Assembly (NCBI RefSeq): GCF_005938085.1
Contig: NZ_SMZK01000001.1
Span: 620,001 to 684,000, forward strand
Source of the DNA: Haloterrigena sp. H1
Lineage (GTDB): Archaea > Halobacteriota > Halobacteria > Halobacteriales > Natrialbaceae
Length of the DNA: 64,000 bases
Reading direction: 5' to 3'
A program made the position numbers and the translations under genes. The notes below the pieces were generated by a model. It saw only the letters and a program-made list of their open reading frames with translations, was not told the DNA's origin and did not search any database. Of the stretch, positions 24,560 to 33,332 are shown in pieces; the first letter of the stretch is position 1, and each line of letters opens with the position of its first letter.

Positions 24560-25090
24560 TCACATCGGCATGCCGCCGCTGCTCCCCTCCTCGTCGGCTG
24601 CCTGCTGACCCCGCTGTTGGGCGTTCTCGAGCAGCGTCGCCGCCGGCCCGCGGTAGTCGTAGCCGGGGATGATTCCCTGTGCGTAGGTGCCCTCGACGAA
24701 CTCGATCAGGGCTTTGGCGTCTTCGACGCCCTCGCTTGCGTCCCAGGCGGTGTACTCGAGGTGAACCCGGACCTCTCCGGCGTCGCGCTCGAGCGTTGGC
24801 TCGTCGTAGGTGTTCGTGTGGGCGACGCCGAAGACGTCCTGTAAGCGGCGCTCGAGCGTTTCGAACCAGCCGTCTTCGACGACGTCCGCGACAGTTTCGT
24901 CGGCGACCGCGGCGTCGAGCGTCGGGAGGGCGACGGTAACGCGGAAGCGACCGTCGCGCTTACCCTCGGCGTCCTCGGCCGTGACGGTCGTCTCGAAGAC
25001 GGTAGTCGTGAGGTCGTAGCCGTCGTCGGTGCGATCGAACGCGTCGTGAGAGTCGAGTGCGCGGTCGACGGGGGCCGGAAGATCGGTCAT
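24560..25090 (-). CDS. DUF5813 family haloarchaeal protein
   Basis: The 176-residue acidic cytoplasmic protein starts MTDLPAPVDRALDSHDAFDR. It has a conserved-looking core (TTVTAEDAEG, RVTVALPTLDAAV, EDGWFETLERRLQDVF) and ends in a Gly/Met tail (GSSGGMPM). It matches what I know of DUF5813, found only in haloarchaea, with no known function. No membrane segments or catalytic motifs are seen. Confidence 0.78.
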   Translation of the reverse strand: MTDLPAPVDRALDSHDAFDRTDDGYDLTTTVFETTVTAEDAEGKRDGRFRVTVALPTLDAAVADETVADVVEDGWFETLERRLQDVFGVAHTNTYDEPTLERDAGEVRVHLEYTAWDASEGVEDAKALIEFVEGTYAQGIIPGYDYRGPAATLLENAQQRGQQAADEEGSSGGMPM

Positions 25091-25268
25091 CGGTCATCCA
25101 GAGGGGCGTGACGAAAAAGGGTGTTTTGGAGTAGCTGACTCGCCGCTTCGGCGGCGACCGAACGATGGCCGTTTGGCGGTCGATACTGGATCGTTTCACC
25201 GAGAAACATCGCGTTGTGGCCGAAACGGACCCCGGATACTTCCCGGCACTCCGGCATCGCTCGACGGC

Positions 25269-25448
25269 ATGACTCTCGATCGGAAAACTGCGGACCGTCG
25301 TCGATTCGCTCGCCTCCTCGGGACGGATGGCGACCGCGGCTCTGGCTTGCCCGTTATCGGGACCGATACCGACAGCGAGGCAGCCGACGAAGACGACGAC
25401 CGTGACAGCGCCACTGACGCCACGTCCGACCGCCGCACTCGCTCGTGA
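25269..25448 (+). CDS. Possible small acidic protein
   Basis: A 59-residue frame from ATG 25269 (MTLDRKTADRRRFARLLGTD) ends in a strongly acidic, Asp/Glu/Thr-rich tail. It is 4 bp from the metY stop codon, convergent with it. The basic-then-acidic composition is plausible for haloarchaea, but no motif supports it and it could be a chance frame. Confidence 0.3.
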   Translation: MTLDRKTADRRRFARLLGTDGDRGSGLPVIGTDTDSEAADEDDDRDSATDATSDRRTRS

Positions 25449-25452
25449 CTCC

Positions 25453-26745
25453 TTACGCCTGTTCGATAGCCTGATCGAGGTCGGCGATCACGTCGTCGAC
25501 GTCCTCGATGCCGACCGAGAGGCGCACGAGGTCGTCGGTGACGCCGCCGGCCAACTTCTCTTCCTTGGTGAGTTGCTGGTGAGTCGTACTCGCGGGGTGG
25601 ATGATCAGCGTCTTCGCGTCGCCGACGTTCGCCAGCAGGCTCGTCAGGTCGACCTCGTTACAGACCGTCTCGGCGGCGTCGTAGCCACCTTCGAGCCCGA
25701 AGGTGATCATGCCGCCGTAGCCGCCCTCGAGATACTTCGCGGCGTTCTCGTGGGTCTCGTGGCTCTTGAGGCCAGGGTAGTTGACCCATGCCACGTCGGA
25801 GTGGTCCTCGAGGTACTCCGCGACGGCCATCGCGTTCTCGCAGTGTTTCTCCATGCGCAGGGGCAGCGACTCGAGTTTCTGGAGGGTGACCCAGGCGTCG
25901 AACGGCGACTGCTGGTTGCCCAGGTCTCGCAGGCCGCGGGTCCGAGCGGCGAACGCGAAGGCCGCGTCGCCGAACGTCTCGCGGAAGTTGACGCCGTGAT
26001 AGGCCGGGTTCGGCTCGGTGAGTTCGGGGAAGTCGCCGTCCTCCCAGGGGAACGAGCCGCCGTCGACGAGAATCCCGCCGACGGTCGAGCCTGCACCGTG
26101 GATCCACTTTGTCGTCGAGTTCCAGACGAGGTCCGCGCCGTGCTCGAGCGGTCGGCACAGATACGGCGTCGCGAACGTGTTGTCGACGAACAGCGGGACG
26201 TTGTGCTCGTGGGCGATGTCGGCGATTCGCTCGATGTCCGGGGTGACGAGCGCGGGGTTGCCGATCGTCTCGAGGTGGACAAAGGCGGTGTCGTCGTCGA
26301 TGGCCTCGGCGTAGGCCTCGTAGTCGAGCGTGTCGACGAACTTCGTCTCGACGCCGCGTTTCGAGACGGTGTGGGTGAGGTAGGTGTAGGTCCCGCCGTA
26401 GAGCGACGACGAGGAGACGATGTTGTCGCCGACGTCCGCGAGAATGAACGTCGCGAGGTCGAACGCAGCCATCCCGGAGGCGGTCGCGAGCGCGCCGACG
26501 CCGCCTTCCAGCGTCGCGATGCGTTCCTCGAGCATCGCGTTCGTCGGGTTCATGATCCGCGAGTAGATGTTGCCCAGTTCCTCGAGGCCGAACAGCGCGG
26601 CGGCGTGGTCGGTATCCTCGAACTCGTAGGACGTGGTCTGGTACAGTGGCGGCGCGCGGGCACCCGTCGTCGGGTCCGGTTCCTGACCGGCATGGATGCT
26701 GTTCGTTGCGAAGCGATGGCCGTCCGAATCGGAATCGTCACTCAT
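25453..26745 (-). CDS. metY: O-acetylhomoserine aminocarboxypropyltransferase / cysteine synthase family (MetY)
   Basis: MetY makes homocysteine from O-acetylhomoserine and sulfide, using PLP. The 430-residue protein has the Cys/Met metabolism PLP-enzyme signatures: NIYSRIMNPTNAMLEERI, SGMAAFDLATF, FVDNTFATPYLCRPLEHGAD and the PLP lysine Lys213 in NSTTKWIHGAGS. IHAGQEPDPTTGARAPPLYQ near the start is typical of the MetY branch. The start is ATG 26743-26745. Sequence alone cannot exclude related activities (MetZ or gamma-lyase). Confidence 0.92.
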   Translation of the reverse strand: MSDDSDSDGHRFATNSIHAGQEPDPTTGARAPPLYQTTSYEFEDTDHAAALFGLEELGNIYSRIMNPTNAMLEERIATLEGGVGALATASGMAAFDLATFILADVGDNIVSSSSLYGGTYTYLTHTVSKRGVETKFVDTLDYEAYAEAIDDDTAFVHLETIGNPALVTPDIERIADIAHEHNVPLFVDNTFATPYLCRPLEHGADLVWNSTTKWIHGAGSTVGGILVDGGSFPWEDGDFPELTEPNPAYHGVNFRETFGDAAFAFAARTRGLRDLGNQQSPFDAWVTLQKLESLPLRMEKHCENAMAVAEYLEDHSDVAWVNYPGLKSHETHENAAKYLEGGYGGMITFGLEGGYDAAETVCNEVDLTSLLANVGDAKTLIIHPASTTHQQLTKEEKLAGGVTDDLVRLSVGIEDVDDVIADLDQAIEQA

Positions 26746-26848
26746 ACCTGAGTCGTTGCAGCCACTCCACGTAAAACCCCTCGCGTTTCCCTTGACGCCG
26801 GAATACGACCGAGATGCGGGCAGATATTACCGAGTACCGCATGGTACT

Positions 26849-26933
26849 CATACGGTCTGCTGTCCCGATGTCCCAGTGGGACCGCAGTGTGGGTCGCGAG
26901 TGCACCGGCACTGGCTGACAGGAGTCCGTATCA
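26849..26933. repeat. Family A inverted-repeat element, copy 3
   Basis: The left arm CATACGGTCTGCTGTCC begins at 26849 and the right arm ACAGGAGTCCGTATCA ends at 26933. The last three bases (TCA) are the stop codon TGA of the minus-strand exchanger gene. The other end lies about 100 bp before the metY start. The inside shares GATGTCCC.GTGGGACCG with other copies. Confidence 0.72.
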
Positions 26934-27944
26934 GACCTCGAGCACGGTGACGATACGAAGGCTCTCGAGGAGGAGCCAGCAGACGAACGCGCCATAGAGC
27001 CCCAACAGCAGCCACGCCTCGCGCGTCGAGAGGCGCATTTCGGTGCGGGAAATCGCGAAGAAGACGATCGTTGCGAGCACCAGAAAGGCCATCATCGGGA
27101 CGATGTGGGCGAAATTGACCGTTAGCGAGCCCGCGACGAGGACGCCGACCGGGACGGCGACCAGCAGGTCGAAGGTGTTGCTCCCGAGGACGTTCGCCAG
27201 CGTCACCGTCGGCCGATCCGCTTGGGCGGCTGCGATGCTGACGAACGTATCGGGCAGGCTCGAGCCGGCGGCGACGACGGTCATCCCCCAGAGGAACGAG
27301 GGGGTTCCGAACGCGTCGCCGAGACCGACCGCCGACCGAACGAGGGCCTCGACGCCGACGACGATCGCCACCAGCCCGACGCCGAACTGAACCCAGGTCG
27401 GGAACATGTCGACCGACGTGTCCGTCGTTGCGCCCTCGTCGGCGGCATCGAGGTACTGAGTGAAGATGTAGAGGCCGTACAGCGCGACGGGAAACAGCGC
27501 AAGCGGCCGCGAGACGTCGCCTCGAACGAGCCCGTCGCCGCCGGCAACCGGGTTGTAGATGACCGCCAGCGAGAACGTCAACAGTAGCGACGCGACCGCG
27601 AGCATGTAGAACAGCGATTCCTTATAAACTAGCTCGCGCGACGTGTCGATGCCGCCGCCGACCACCACGGCGAGGCCGGGAATCGCCAGCAAATTGAACA
27701 CCGCCGAGCCGACGATCGACCCCACGCCGAGTTCGAACTCGCCGTGAATCAGTGTCGCGAGCAACACGCTCACCAGTTCGGGCATGCTCGAGCCGACGGC
27801 GGCGATAACAGCTCCCTGCACGACCGCCGGCAGCCCATACGCGGCTGCGAGGTCGTTGGCTGCCTCCTCGAGTCTGGCGCTGCCGTACCAGAGCACGCCC
27901 GTTCCGACGGCAGCGAGGGCGAGCAACCCCGCGATTTCGATCAT
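26931..27944 (-). CDS. Sodium/calcium exchanger family (CaCA) antiporter
   Basis: The 337-residue integral membrane protein has about ten hydrophobic segments and the two alpha-repeats of the family: AVGSSMPELVSVLLATL with GSIVGSAVFNLLAIPGL in the first half, and AAGSSLPDTFVSIAAAQ with ANVLGSNTFDLLVAVPV in the second. It exchanges Na+ (or H+) for Ca2+ or another cation; ion preference is not readable. A short acidic loop near the middle (DAADEGATTDTSVD) separates the halves. The stop codon lies in a family A repeat. Confidence 0.92.
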   Translation of the reverse strand: MIEIAGLLALAAVGTGVLWYGSARLEEAANDLAAAYGLPAVVQGAVIAAVGSSMPELVSVLLATLIHGEFELGVGSIVGSAVFNLLAIPGLAVVVGGGIDTSRELVYKESLFYMLAVASLLLTFSLAVIYNPVAGGDGLVRGDVSRPLALFPVALYGLYIFTQYLDAADEGATTDTSVDMFPTWVQFGVGLVAIVVGVEALVRSAVGLGDAFGTPSFLWGMTVVAAGSSLPDTFVSIAAAQADRPTVTLANVLGSNTFDLLVAVPVGVLVAGSLTVNFAHIVPMMAFLVLATIVFFAISRTEMRLSTREAWLLLGLYGAFVCWLLLESLRIVTVLEV

Positions 27945-28327
27945 GACTGGGTCGCTTGTCGGCGACTGACCGTCGATCCGTGCCGAAACAGTTGGTTGCG
28001 CTCGCCTCGTCGGGCGGTTGGCTCCTGCGTCGCCGGTTCCTCGGTGGCTTCCGCTTCCATGTCTCGCCCTTATCGCGCAGACGTGTAAAGATAGCAGAAC
28101 CTCGCGGCGATGGCGTTACGATCGCTACACTGCGGGGTGCTCGTGCGGCCGTCGACTCGAGTGGGGGTTGTAATAAACGAGGGAGCGCTCTATATCGCTC
28201 GTGAGCACTCCGTGAGCGGTGGTACTGCTACTAGCAACGCTCATACGCACGGCACCCGGCACTTGGTTCACGACGGTACGTGCGACGGACCCCCGTCCGA
28301 ACCGCTGCCGAGCGACATCGACCACCC
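27945..28327. other. Intergenic region upstream of the 28.3 kb gene
   Basis: About 380 bp between the divergent exchanger gene and the next plus-strand gene. A few short frames exist without support, and no repeat family or RNA was recognised. It must hold the promoters of both genes; the AT-containing GGGTTGTAATAAACGAGG near 28166 is one candidate. Confidence 0.45.
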
Positions 28328-28756
28328 ATGTCCGAATCAACGTCACGGTCACCGAGCGACGACACGGAATCGGTCTACAACGACTACATACTGGCTGTCC
28401 GAATCCTCGAGGTCACGCCGCCGGACGCCGAGACACCGCAGTACCGGTTCGAGGCACCCCAGCATACGCCGATCACGTTCGAGGAGCCGGAGATGGCGAC
28501 GCTCTACGCCGATATCTACTTCGACACGAACGGCTTTCAGGAGGCGGGGACCGGCGACCGGGGCGTTCCGCCGGAGGTCATTCAGGCGGGCCGGGATACG
28601 CTCGCGGCGTACTTCCTCACGATGCCCGGCACGGACATAAACTGGGTGGCATCGTTTTACGGGAAAACACCCCCGAAGATCGAGCGCTACGTCGCGTCCG
28701 TCCGCCAGCGCGCCCAGGAGATCCGTGCGAACGCCGCTGAACAGGGGCTCGAGTAG
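28328..28756 (+). CDS. Conserved-looking hypothetical protein
   Basis: The 142-residue soluble acidic protein begins MSESTSRSPSDDTESVYNDY. After a disordered start it has an ordered region (AVRILEVTPPD, FEEPEMATLYADIYFDTNGF) and a helical end (RYVASVRQRAQEIRANAAEQ). No membrane segment or catalytic motif is seen, and I do not recognise the family. ATG 28328 was chosen over an earlier in-frame start because it directly follows CACCC and gives a typical haloarchaeal opening. A T5 run near 28797 follows the gene. Confidence 0.6.
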   Translation: MSESTSRSPSDDTESVYNDYILAVRILEVTPPDAETPQYRFEAPQHTPITFEEPEMATLYADIYFDTNGFQEAGTGDRGVPPEVIQAGRDTLAAYFLTMPGTDINWVASFYGKTPPKIERYVASVRQRAQEIRANAAEQGLE

Positions 28757-28976
28757 CCGATAGCTACCCCTCACACTGGGAGCAGTCGAGGCTCTCTTTT
28801 TGGACCGAATCCTCACTCGAGTAGTCGAATCGTCGTCGGTGTCTATTCGACGCTGCGTAGATCGGTCGGAAGTCGAACGGAGAGCTACATAGGGTTCCGT
28901 ACGCTTCGTTTAGGGATTGATGAATAAATATTAAAAATATAAAATTCCTATAATACGCTGGTCCGTTACGGAACTG

Positions 28977-31106
28977 ATGGTCGATTTAACTCGACGCAAC
29001 CTGATGGAAGTCTCAGTCGCCGCAGCGCTCGGCGCGAGCGTCACTGGCGTCGCGAGCGCCGCCGACCCTGACGATCCCGACACACCGTTGGCACCGCACG
29101 TCGACGGAGAATTAAAGCGGTTCTCCTCGACCGCGCTCGGCGCGGAAGTCACCGGGCCGTTCGTGTTCGATGAAGGATCGCTGCTCTACAGCCTCCAGCA
29201 CCCGAGCCGCGACAATCCCGCGCCGTACGACGAGGCCGGCATCGGCTACTTCAGCGGCTTCCAGTTCGAGTTCGACGGCAGCAACGACGACTTCGACGAG
29301 CTGTCGACGCCCCAGACGAACGCGGAACAGCAGACGGTCCGCGGCGCTGACGGCGAGTTCACGTTCCTCGCACGGGCTCACGAGGCGATCAACGGGGGGA
29401 CCGAAGAACTCGGCGTCGTCCAGACGCCCGATGGCGAAAATATCACGACCGACGCGTTCGCCGGCACGCAGTACGGCGACGCCGCGTACAACCCTGACTG
29501 TAACCAGTTCGTCCCCACGACTGCGGACAGCACCGAGGGCTATCTCTTTACGAACTGGGAGAACAGCCCCGGCAACGTCTCCCGGATCCCGATCAGCCGG
29601 ACCGACGACGGCGAGTGGGAGGCTGACCTCGAGAACGCCATCAACATCGCGAACACCGAGCCGATGCGCGAACTTGGTGGGACGCGCATCAACTGTTACG
29701 GTGATCTGAGTCCGTGGACGACGATGCTCTCCTCCGAAGAGAACTACGCACACCCACGCGTTTCGCTGGCCGCGACGGTCGGCGACATCGTCGAGGCAGG
29801 GACGGGCAAGGGACGCCGCGGCGCCCACGAGTTCTGGAACCGACCGAACCCCTCGGCGATCCAGGGCGCCGTCGACGACTACTACGGCGACGAAGCCTGG
29901 GGCATTCAGGGCTACTGGGCGATGACTGGCGTCGAGTTCCTCGCGTACTATCTCGGCGCGGACCCCGTCGACCAGGGTGCCGACGGGAACACGACCGAGC
30001 CGATCGGTGACGTCTATCCAAATCCCTACCGCTACGGCTATCACGTCGACATCCGCAAGCCGGCAGCCGACACGCCACAGCCCGTGAAGTACTACGTGAT
30101 GGGGCGGGCCGCCTGGGAAGCACCGGACATCCAGTCCGACAAAAAGACCGTCTACGGCTGCTCTGACGGCGACAGCAAGGGGATCTACAAGTTCGTCGCC
30201 GACGAGCCGATCGACAGCCACGACGATCCCATGGATGTCGCCGGCACGCTCTACGCCCCCAAAGTGACCAACGAGGAAGCCGCTCGTGAACTGCCGCCGG
30301 CAGCAATCGACCTCGAACTCGAGTGGCTCGAGCTGGGCCGTGCCACCAACCGCGAGGTCGAAGCGTGGATCGCCGAGTACGACGGGATTACCCAGACCGA
30401 TTACCTCGAGACCCACGCCGAAACCGACTGGGAGACGGACCTCGAAACCGCACTCGAGGAAGCAGACAAGGCGGTCATCGAACACGGCAACCAGGACTAC
30501 ATCACCGACGAGGAGATCATCCGCTGGGCCAACCAGTACGAGGCAACCGGTCCAGACGGCGTCGATCCGGAACTCCGGCGCGTGCCGTTCCTCGAGACGC
30601 GCGCGGCCGCCAAGGAAATCGGCGCGACCATCGAGTTCAACAAAGCCGAGGGCGTCGACAGCGTCGACGGAGCCGGGCCGGGCGATTACGTCTACTTCGC
30701 CATCTCCGAACTCAACGACGACCTCTCCGCCGAGGAGGGTTACGAAGGCGTCGGCGACGTCCAGCTCGAGCGAGTCGACGGCGGCGTCGTCTACCGGGCG
30801 GAACTCGAGGCGGATTTCAACGTCTCGGAGCTCGAGCCGGTCATCGTCGGGCCGGACGCGAGCGACCCAGCAGCCGTCGCGGACGACGCGCTCATCAATG
30901 TCGACAACGTGCTCGTGATAGACGACGGCCGCGTGCTCTGCTGTGAGGACGCCGACCAGTTCGGCCGCTCGTACAGCAACGATTGTCTCTACGTGTACGA
31001 ACCGCCGGAAAACGACTTCCCCGGCCGTCCGGCCGAACAGCCCGGCCGTCACGCCGAGCATCCGGGCCGTGGTCGCGGACGAGGCAAGGACGACAACGAC
31101 GACTGA
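28977..31106 (+). CDS. PhoX-like (DUF839) Tat-exported protein
   Basis: The 709-residue secreted protein has a twin-arginine signal (DLTRRNLMEVSVAAALG, cleavage near ASA-AD at about residue 26) and a beta-propeller region of the PhoX/DUF839 alkaline phosphatase family: GYLFTNWENSPGNVSR, PWTTMLSSEENYAHPRV and VYGCSDGDSKGIYKFVAD. An insertion rich in Glu and Asp covers about residues 430-560, and an Arg/Gly/His/Pro tail ends the protein. The family includes Ca/Fe-dependent phosphatases; activity here is not shown. The start is ATG 28977 after a very AT-rich promoter (28922-28960). Confidence 0.82.
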   Translation: MVDLTRRNLMEVSVAAALGASVTGVASAADPDDPDTPLAPHVDGELKRFSSTALGAEVTGPFVFDEGSLLYSLQHPSRDNPAPYDEAGIGYFSGFQFEFDGSNDDFDELSTPQTNAEQQTVRGADGEFTFLARAHEAINGGTEELGVVQTPDGENITTDAFAGTQYGDAAYNPDCNQFVPTTADSTEGYLFTNWENSPGNVSRIPISRTDDGEWEADLENAINIANTEPMRELGGTRINCYGDLSPWTTMLSSEENYAHPRVSLAATVGDIVEAGTGKGRRGAHEFWNRPNPSAIQGAVDDYYGDEAWGIQGYWAMTGVEFLAYYLGADPVDQGADGNTTEPIGDVYPNPYRYGYHVDIRKPAADTPQPVKYYVMGRAAWEAPDIQSDKKTVYGCSDGDSKGIYKFVADEPIDSHDDPMDVAGTLYAPKVTNEEAARELPPAAIDLELEWLELGRATNREVEAWIAEYDGITQTDYLETHAETDWETDLETALEEADKAVIEHGNQDYITDEEIIRWANQYEATGPDGVDPELRRVPFLETRAAAKEIGATIEFNKAEGVDSVDGAGPGDYVYFAISELNDDLSAEEGYEGVGDVQLERVDGGVVYRAELEADFNVSELEPVIVGPDASDPAAVADDALINVDNVLVIDDGRVLCCEDADQFGRSYSNDCLYVYEPPENDFPGRPAEQPGRHAEHPGRGRGRGKDDNDD

Positions 31107-31160
31107 CGGAGGGCTGCCTATCTGGCGAGCGCTGTCGATATCGATTCGATGACGAACTGA

Positions 31161-31166
31161 TTTTTT
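31161..31166 (+). terminator. Oligo-T terminator between the PhoX-like gene and gpmI
   Basis: A T6 run 55 bp after the PhoX-like stop codon, in the gap to the convergent gpmI gene; it is the only U-tract there. Confidence 0.35.
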
Positions 31167-31238
31167 GACGTGCCCTTCGAACGCATGTCGTTCAGACGAG
31201 CGTAGGGCGACAGCAATTCTAAGAGGGTTACGACGCGC

Positions 31239-32759
31239 TCACTCGAGCAGCGACTCGCCGGTCATCTCGGGTGGCTGGTCGAGGTCGATCGCCTCGAGCA
31301 TCGTCGGCGCGATATCGGCGAGCGTGCCGCCCTCGCGGACGGTTCGACCGCCGTCGGTGCCGTCGGGAGCGAGATAGACCAACGGCACCTCGTTGTACGT
31401 GTGTGCCGTGTGGGGGTCTGCTTCGGTTCCCATGTCGTCGGCGTTGCCGTGGTCTGCAGTGATGAGGACGTGTGCGCCGGCGGCCTCGAGCTGGTCGACG
31501 AGTCGCCCGAGCTGGTCGTCGACGGCTTCGACGGCCTCGATCGCGGCTTCGTAGTCGCCGGTGTGACCGACCATGTCCGGGTTGGCGTAGTTTAACACGA
31601 GGACATCCGGATCGTCAGCGTCGATGGTCTCGATCGCAGTGTCGGTCACCTCGGGCGCGCTCATTTCGGGTTGCTGATCGTAGGTCGGCACGTCGGGGCT
31701 CTCGACGATCTTTCGGATCTCGCCGTCGAACTCGACCTCGCGGCCACCATTGAGGAAGTAGGTCACGTGGGCGTACTTCTCGGATTCGGCGATCCGCAAC
31801 TGCGTCTTCCCGGCGTCAGCCAGCACCTCGCCGAGCACCTGTTCGGGCTGGTTCGGCGGATACGCCACGGGGAGGTCGAAGGTCTTGTCGTACTGAGTCA
31901 TCATCACGACCTCGGCATCCGGCGGGCTGGTTGCGCACTCGTCAGCCCAGTCGTCGGATCGAATGTCCGCGAGCATCCGCGTGAGCTGTCGTGCACGATC
32001 GGAGCGGAAGTTGAACCAGACGACTGCGTCGCCATCTTGTAGCGCAGGCTGTCCTTCGATCACCGTCGGCTCGACGAACTCGTCGGTCTCGCCGCGGTCG
32101 TACGATTCTTCGACCGCGTCGACGGCTGACTCGGCGGTCCACTCCGCTTCGCGGTTGGCGATGGCGTCGTACGCTCGTTTGGTCCGCTCCCAGTTCTGAT
32201 CGCGGTCCATCGCGTAGTACCGGCCCGAGACCGTCGCTACGTCGCCGGTGCCGTGCTCGGCGATCACGTCCTCGAGCGTGCCGAGATAGTCCCGGCCGCC
32301 GGTCGGCGAGGTGTCGCGACCGTCGGTGATCGCGTGAGTGACGGCCTCGACGTCGCGGTCGGCCGCCAGCTCGATCAGCGCGTGGAGGTGCTCCTGATCG
32401 GAGTGGACGCCCCCGTCACTGACGAGGCCGAGGAAGTGAACGCGGCCGTCGTTGTCGCGCGCTCGGTCGAACGCCTCGTTGATCGCGTCGTTCTCCCGGA
32501 ACGAACCGTCCGTGATGGAGTCCGAGATGCGAGTGTACTCCTGATAGACGACGCGGCCAGCACCGATGTTCAGGTGGCCGACTTCGCTGTTGCCCATCTG
32601 TCCCTCGGGGAGGCCGACGCGTCGACCGGCGACCTCGAGCCGGCCGTACGCGCCCGATTCTGCCAGGCGGTCGAAGACCGGCGTTTCGGCCGCGTCGACC
32701 GCGTCCCTGCCGCCGTCACCGAGTCCCCAGCCGTCGAGGACGATCAGCGCAGCTTCCAT
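31239..32759 (-). CDS. gpmI: 2,3-bisphosphoglycerate-independent phosphoglycerate mutase
   Basis: GpmI interconverts 3- and 2-phosphoglycerate in glycolysis and gluconeogenesis, with two metal ions and a phosphoserine. The 506-residue protein starts MEAALIVLDGWG; its nucleophile Ser is in GQMGNSEVGHLNIGAGR. It also has SDGGVHSDQEHLHAL, AITDGRDTSPTGG, YANPDMVGHTGDYEAAIEAVE and ITADHGNADDM, all alkaline-phosphatase-superfamily metal ligands. The length fits the bacterial-type iPGM. The start is ATG 32757-32759. Confidence 0.96.
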   Translation of the reverse strand: MEAALIVLDGWGLGDGGRDAVDAAETPVFDRLAESGAYGRLEVAGRRVGLPEGQMGNSEVGHLNIGAGRVVYQEYTRISDSITDGSFRENDAINEAFDRARDNDGRVHFLGLVSDGGVHSDQEHLHALIELAADRDVEAVTHAITDGRDTSPTGGRDYLGTLEDVIAEHGTGDVATVSGRYYAMDRDQNWERTKRAYDAIANREAEWTAESAVDAVEESYDRGETDEFVEPTVIEGQPALQDGDAVVWFNFRSDRARQLTRMLADIRSDDWADECATSPPDAEVVMMTQYDKTFDLPVAYPPNQPEQVLGEVLADAGKTQLRIAESEKYAHVTYFLNGGREVEFDGEIRKIVESPDVPTYDQQPEMSAPEVTDTAIETIDADDPDVLVLNYANPDMVGHTGDYEAAIEAVEAVDDQLGRLVDQLEAAGAHVLITADHGNADDMGTEADPHTAHTYNEVPLVYLAPDGTDGGRTVREGGTLADIAPTMLEAIDLDQPPEMTGESLLE

Positions 32760-32942
32760 ACCAGATCGGAAACTAGCATATCCTAACTACCTGTCGTTGT
32801 CGTCGTCAACAATGGCCTGCTGCCGGCACTGCTCACCACCAGCGTATCAGTAATTGGTTAGTTCTGTGGACCGACTCGAGCGGCCGAGCCCAGGTCGACT
32901 GCATCGCGTCGCCGAGCCGACTCGAGTCAACCAGTGGCGCGG

Positions 32943-33206
32943 TCAGTCGTCGTGACGGTGATCGAACGTCGTCCCGCAGTCGCCACAGACGGTCGCGTTG
33001 CCGGGCGTGCTCCGCTGTGCGAAGACGGCACCGCACTCGTCACAGATCATAAAGAGACGGTGTTCCGGCGGGACGCCGGCTTCGAAGTCGGCCCGGATCC
33101 AGGCGTCGGGGTTCCCCTCTTCGTAGATGGTGACCCCAGACCCGTTCTGTCGCCAGTTGATCGCACGCTCGTCGGAGGTAACGGTCGCCGATTCTCGCTC
33201 GGACAT
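32943..33206 (-). CDS. Small zinc-ribbon protein
   Basis: The 87-residue protein starts MSERESATVTSDERAINWRQ and ends with a zinc ribbon: CDEC (in MICDECGAVFAQ) and CGDC (in TVCGDCGTTFDHRHDD), probably four Cys ligands. The basic-hydrophobic middle (PDAWIRADFEAGVPPEHR) is ordered. It resembles haloarchaeal DUF7129-type zinc-binding proteins. It is divergent from nurA, separated by 126 bp. The role is unknown. Confidence 0.75.
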   Translation of the reverse strand: MSERESATVTSDERAINWRQNGSGVTIYEEGNPDAWIRADFEAGVPPEHRLFMICDECGAVFAQRSTPGNATVCGDCGTTFDHRHDD

Positions 33207-33332
33207 CCAGATATTACCAGCCTCGAGCCGTCCATACATACGTTTTCTGATAGTAATTTACACGAACCCGAGTCAACATCGTCGTCGTTCACGACCACTG
33301 GCTTTTTGCGGGTCGGGCGGGAGCCCCCTGTC

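Noticed and set aside
29112-31061. A 649-codon minus-strand frame opposite the PhoX-like gene
   Set aside because: Long antisense frames are expected in high-GC haloarchaeal genes; the plus strand has a Tat signal, a promoter and family similarity.
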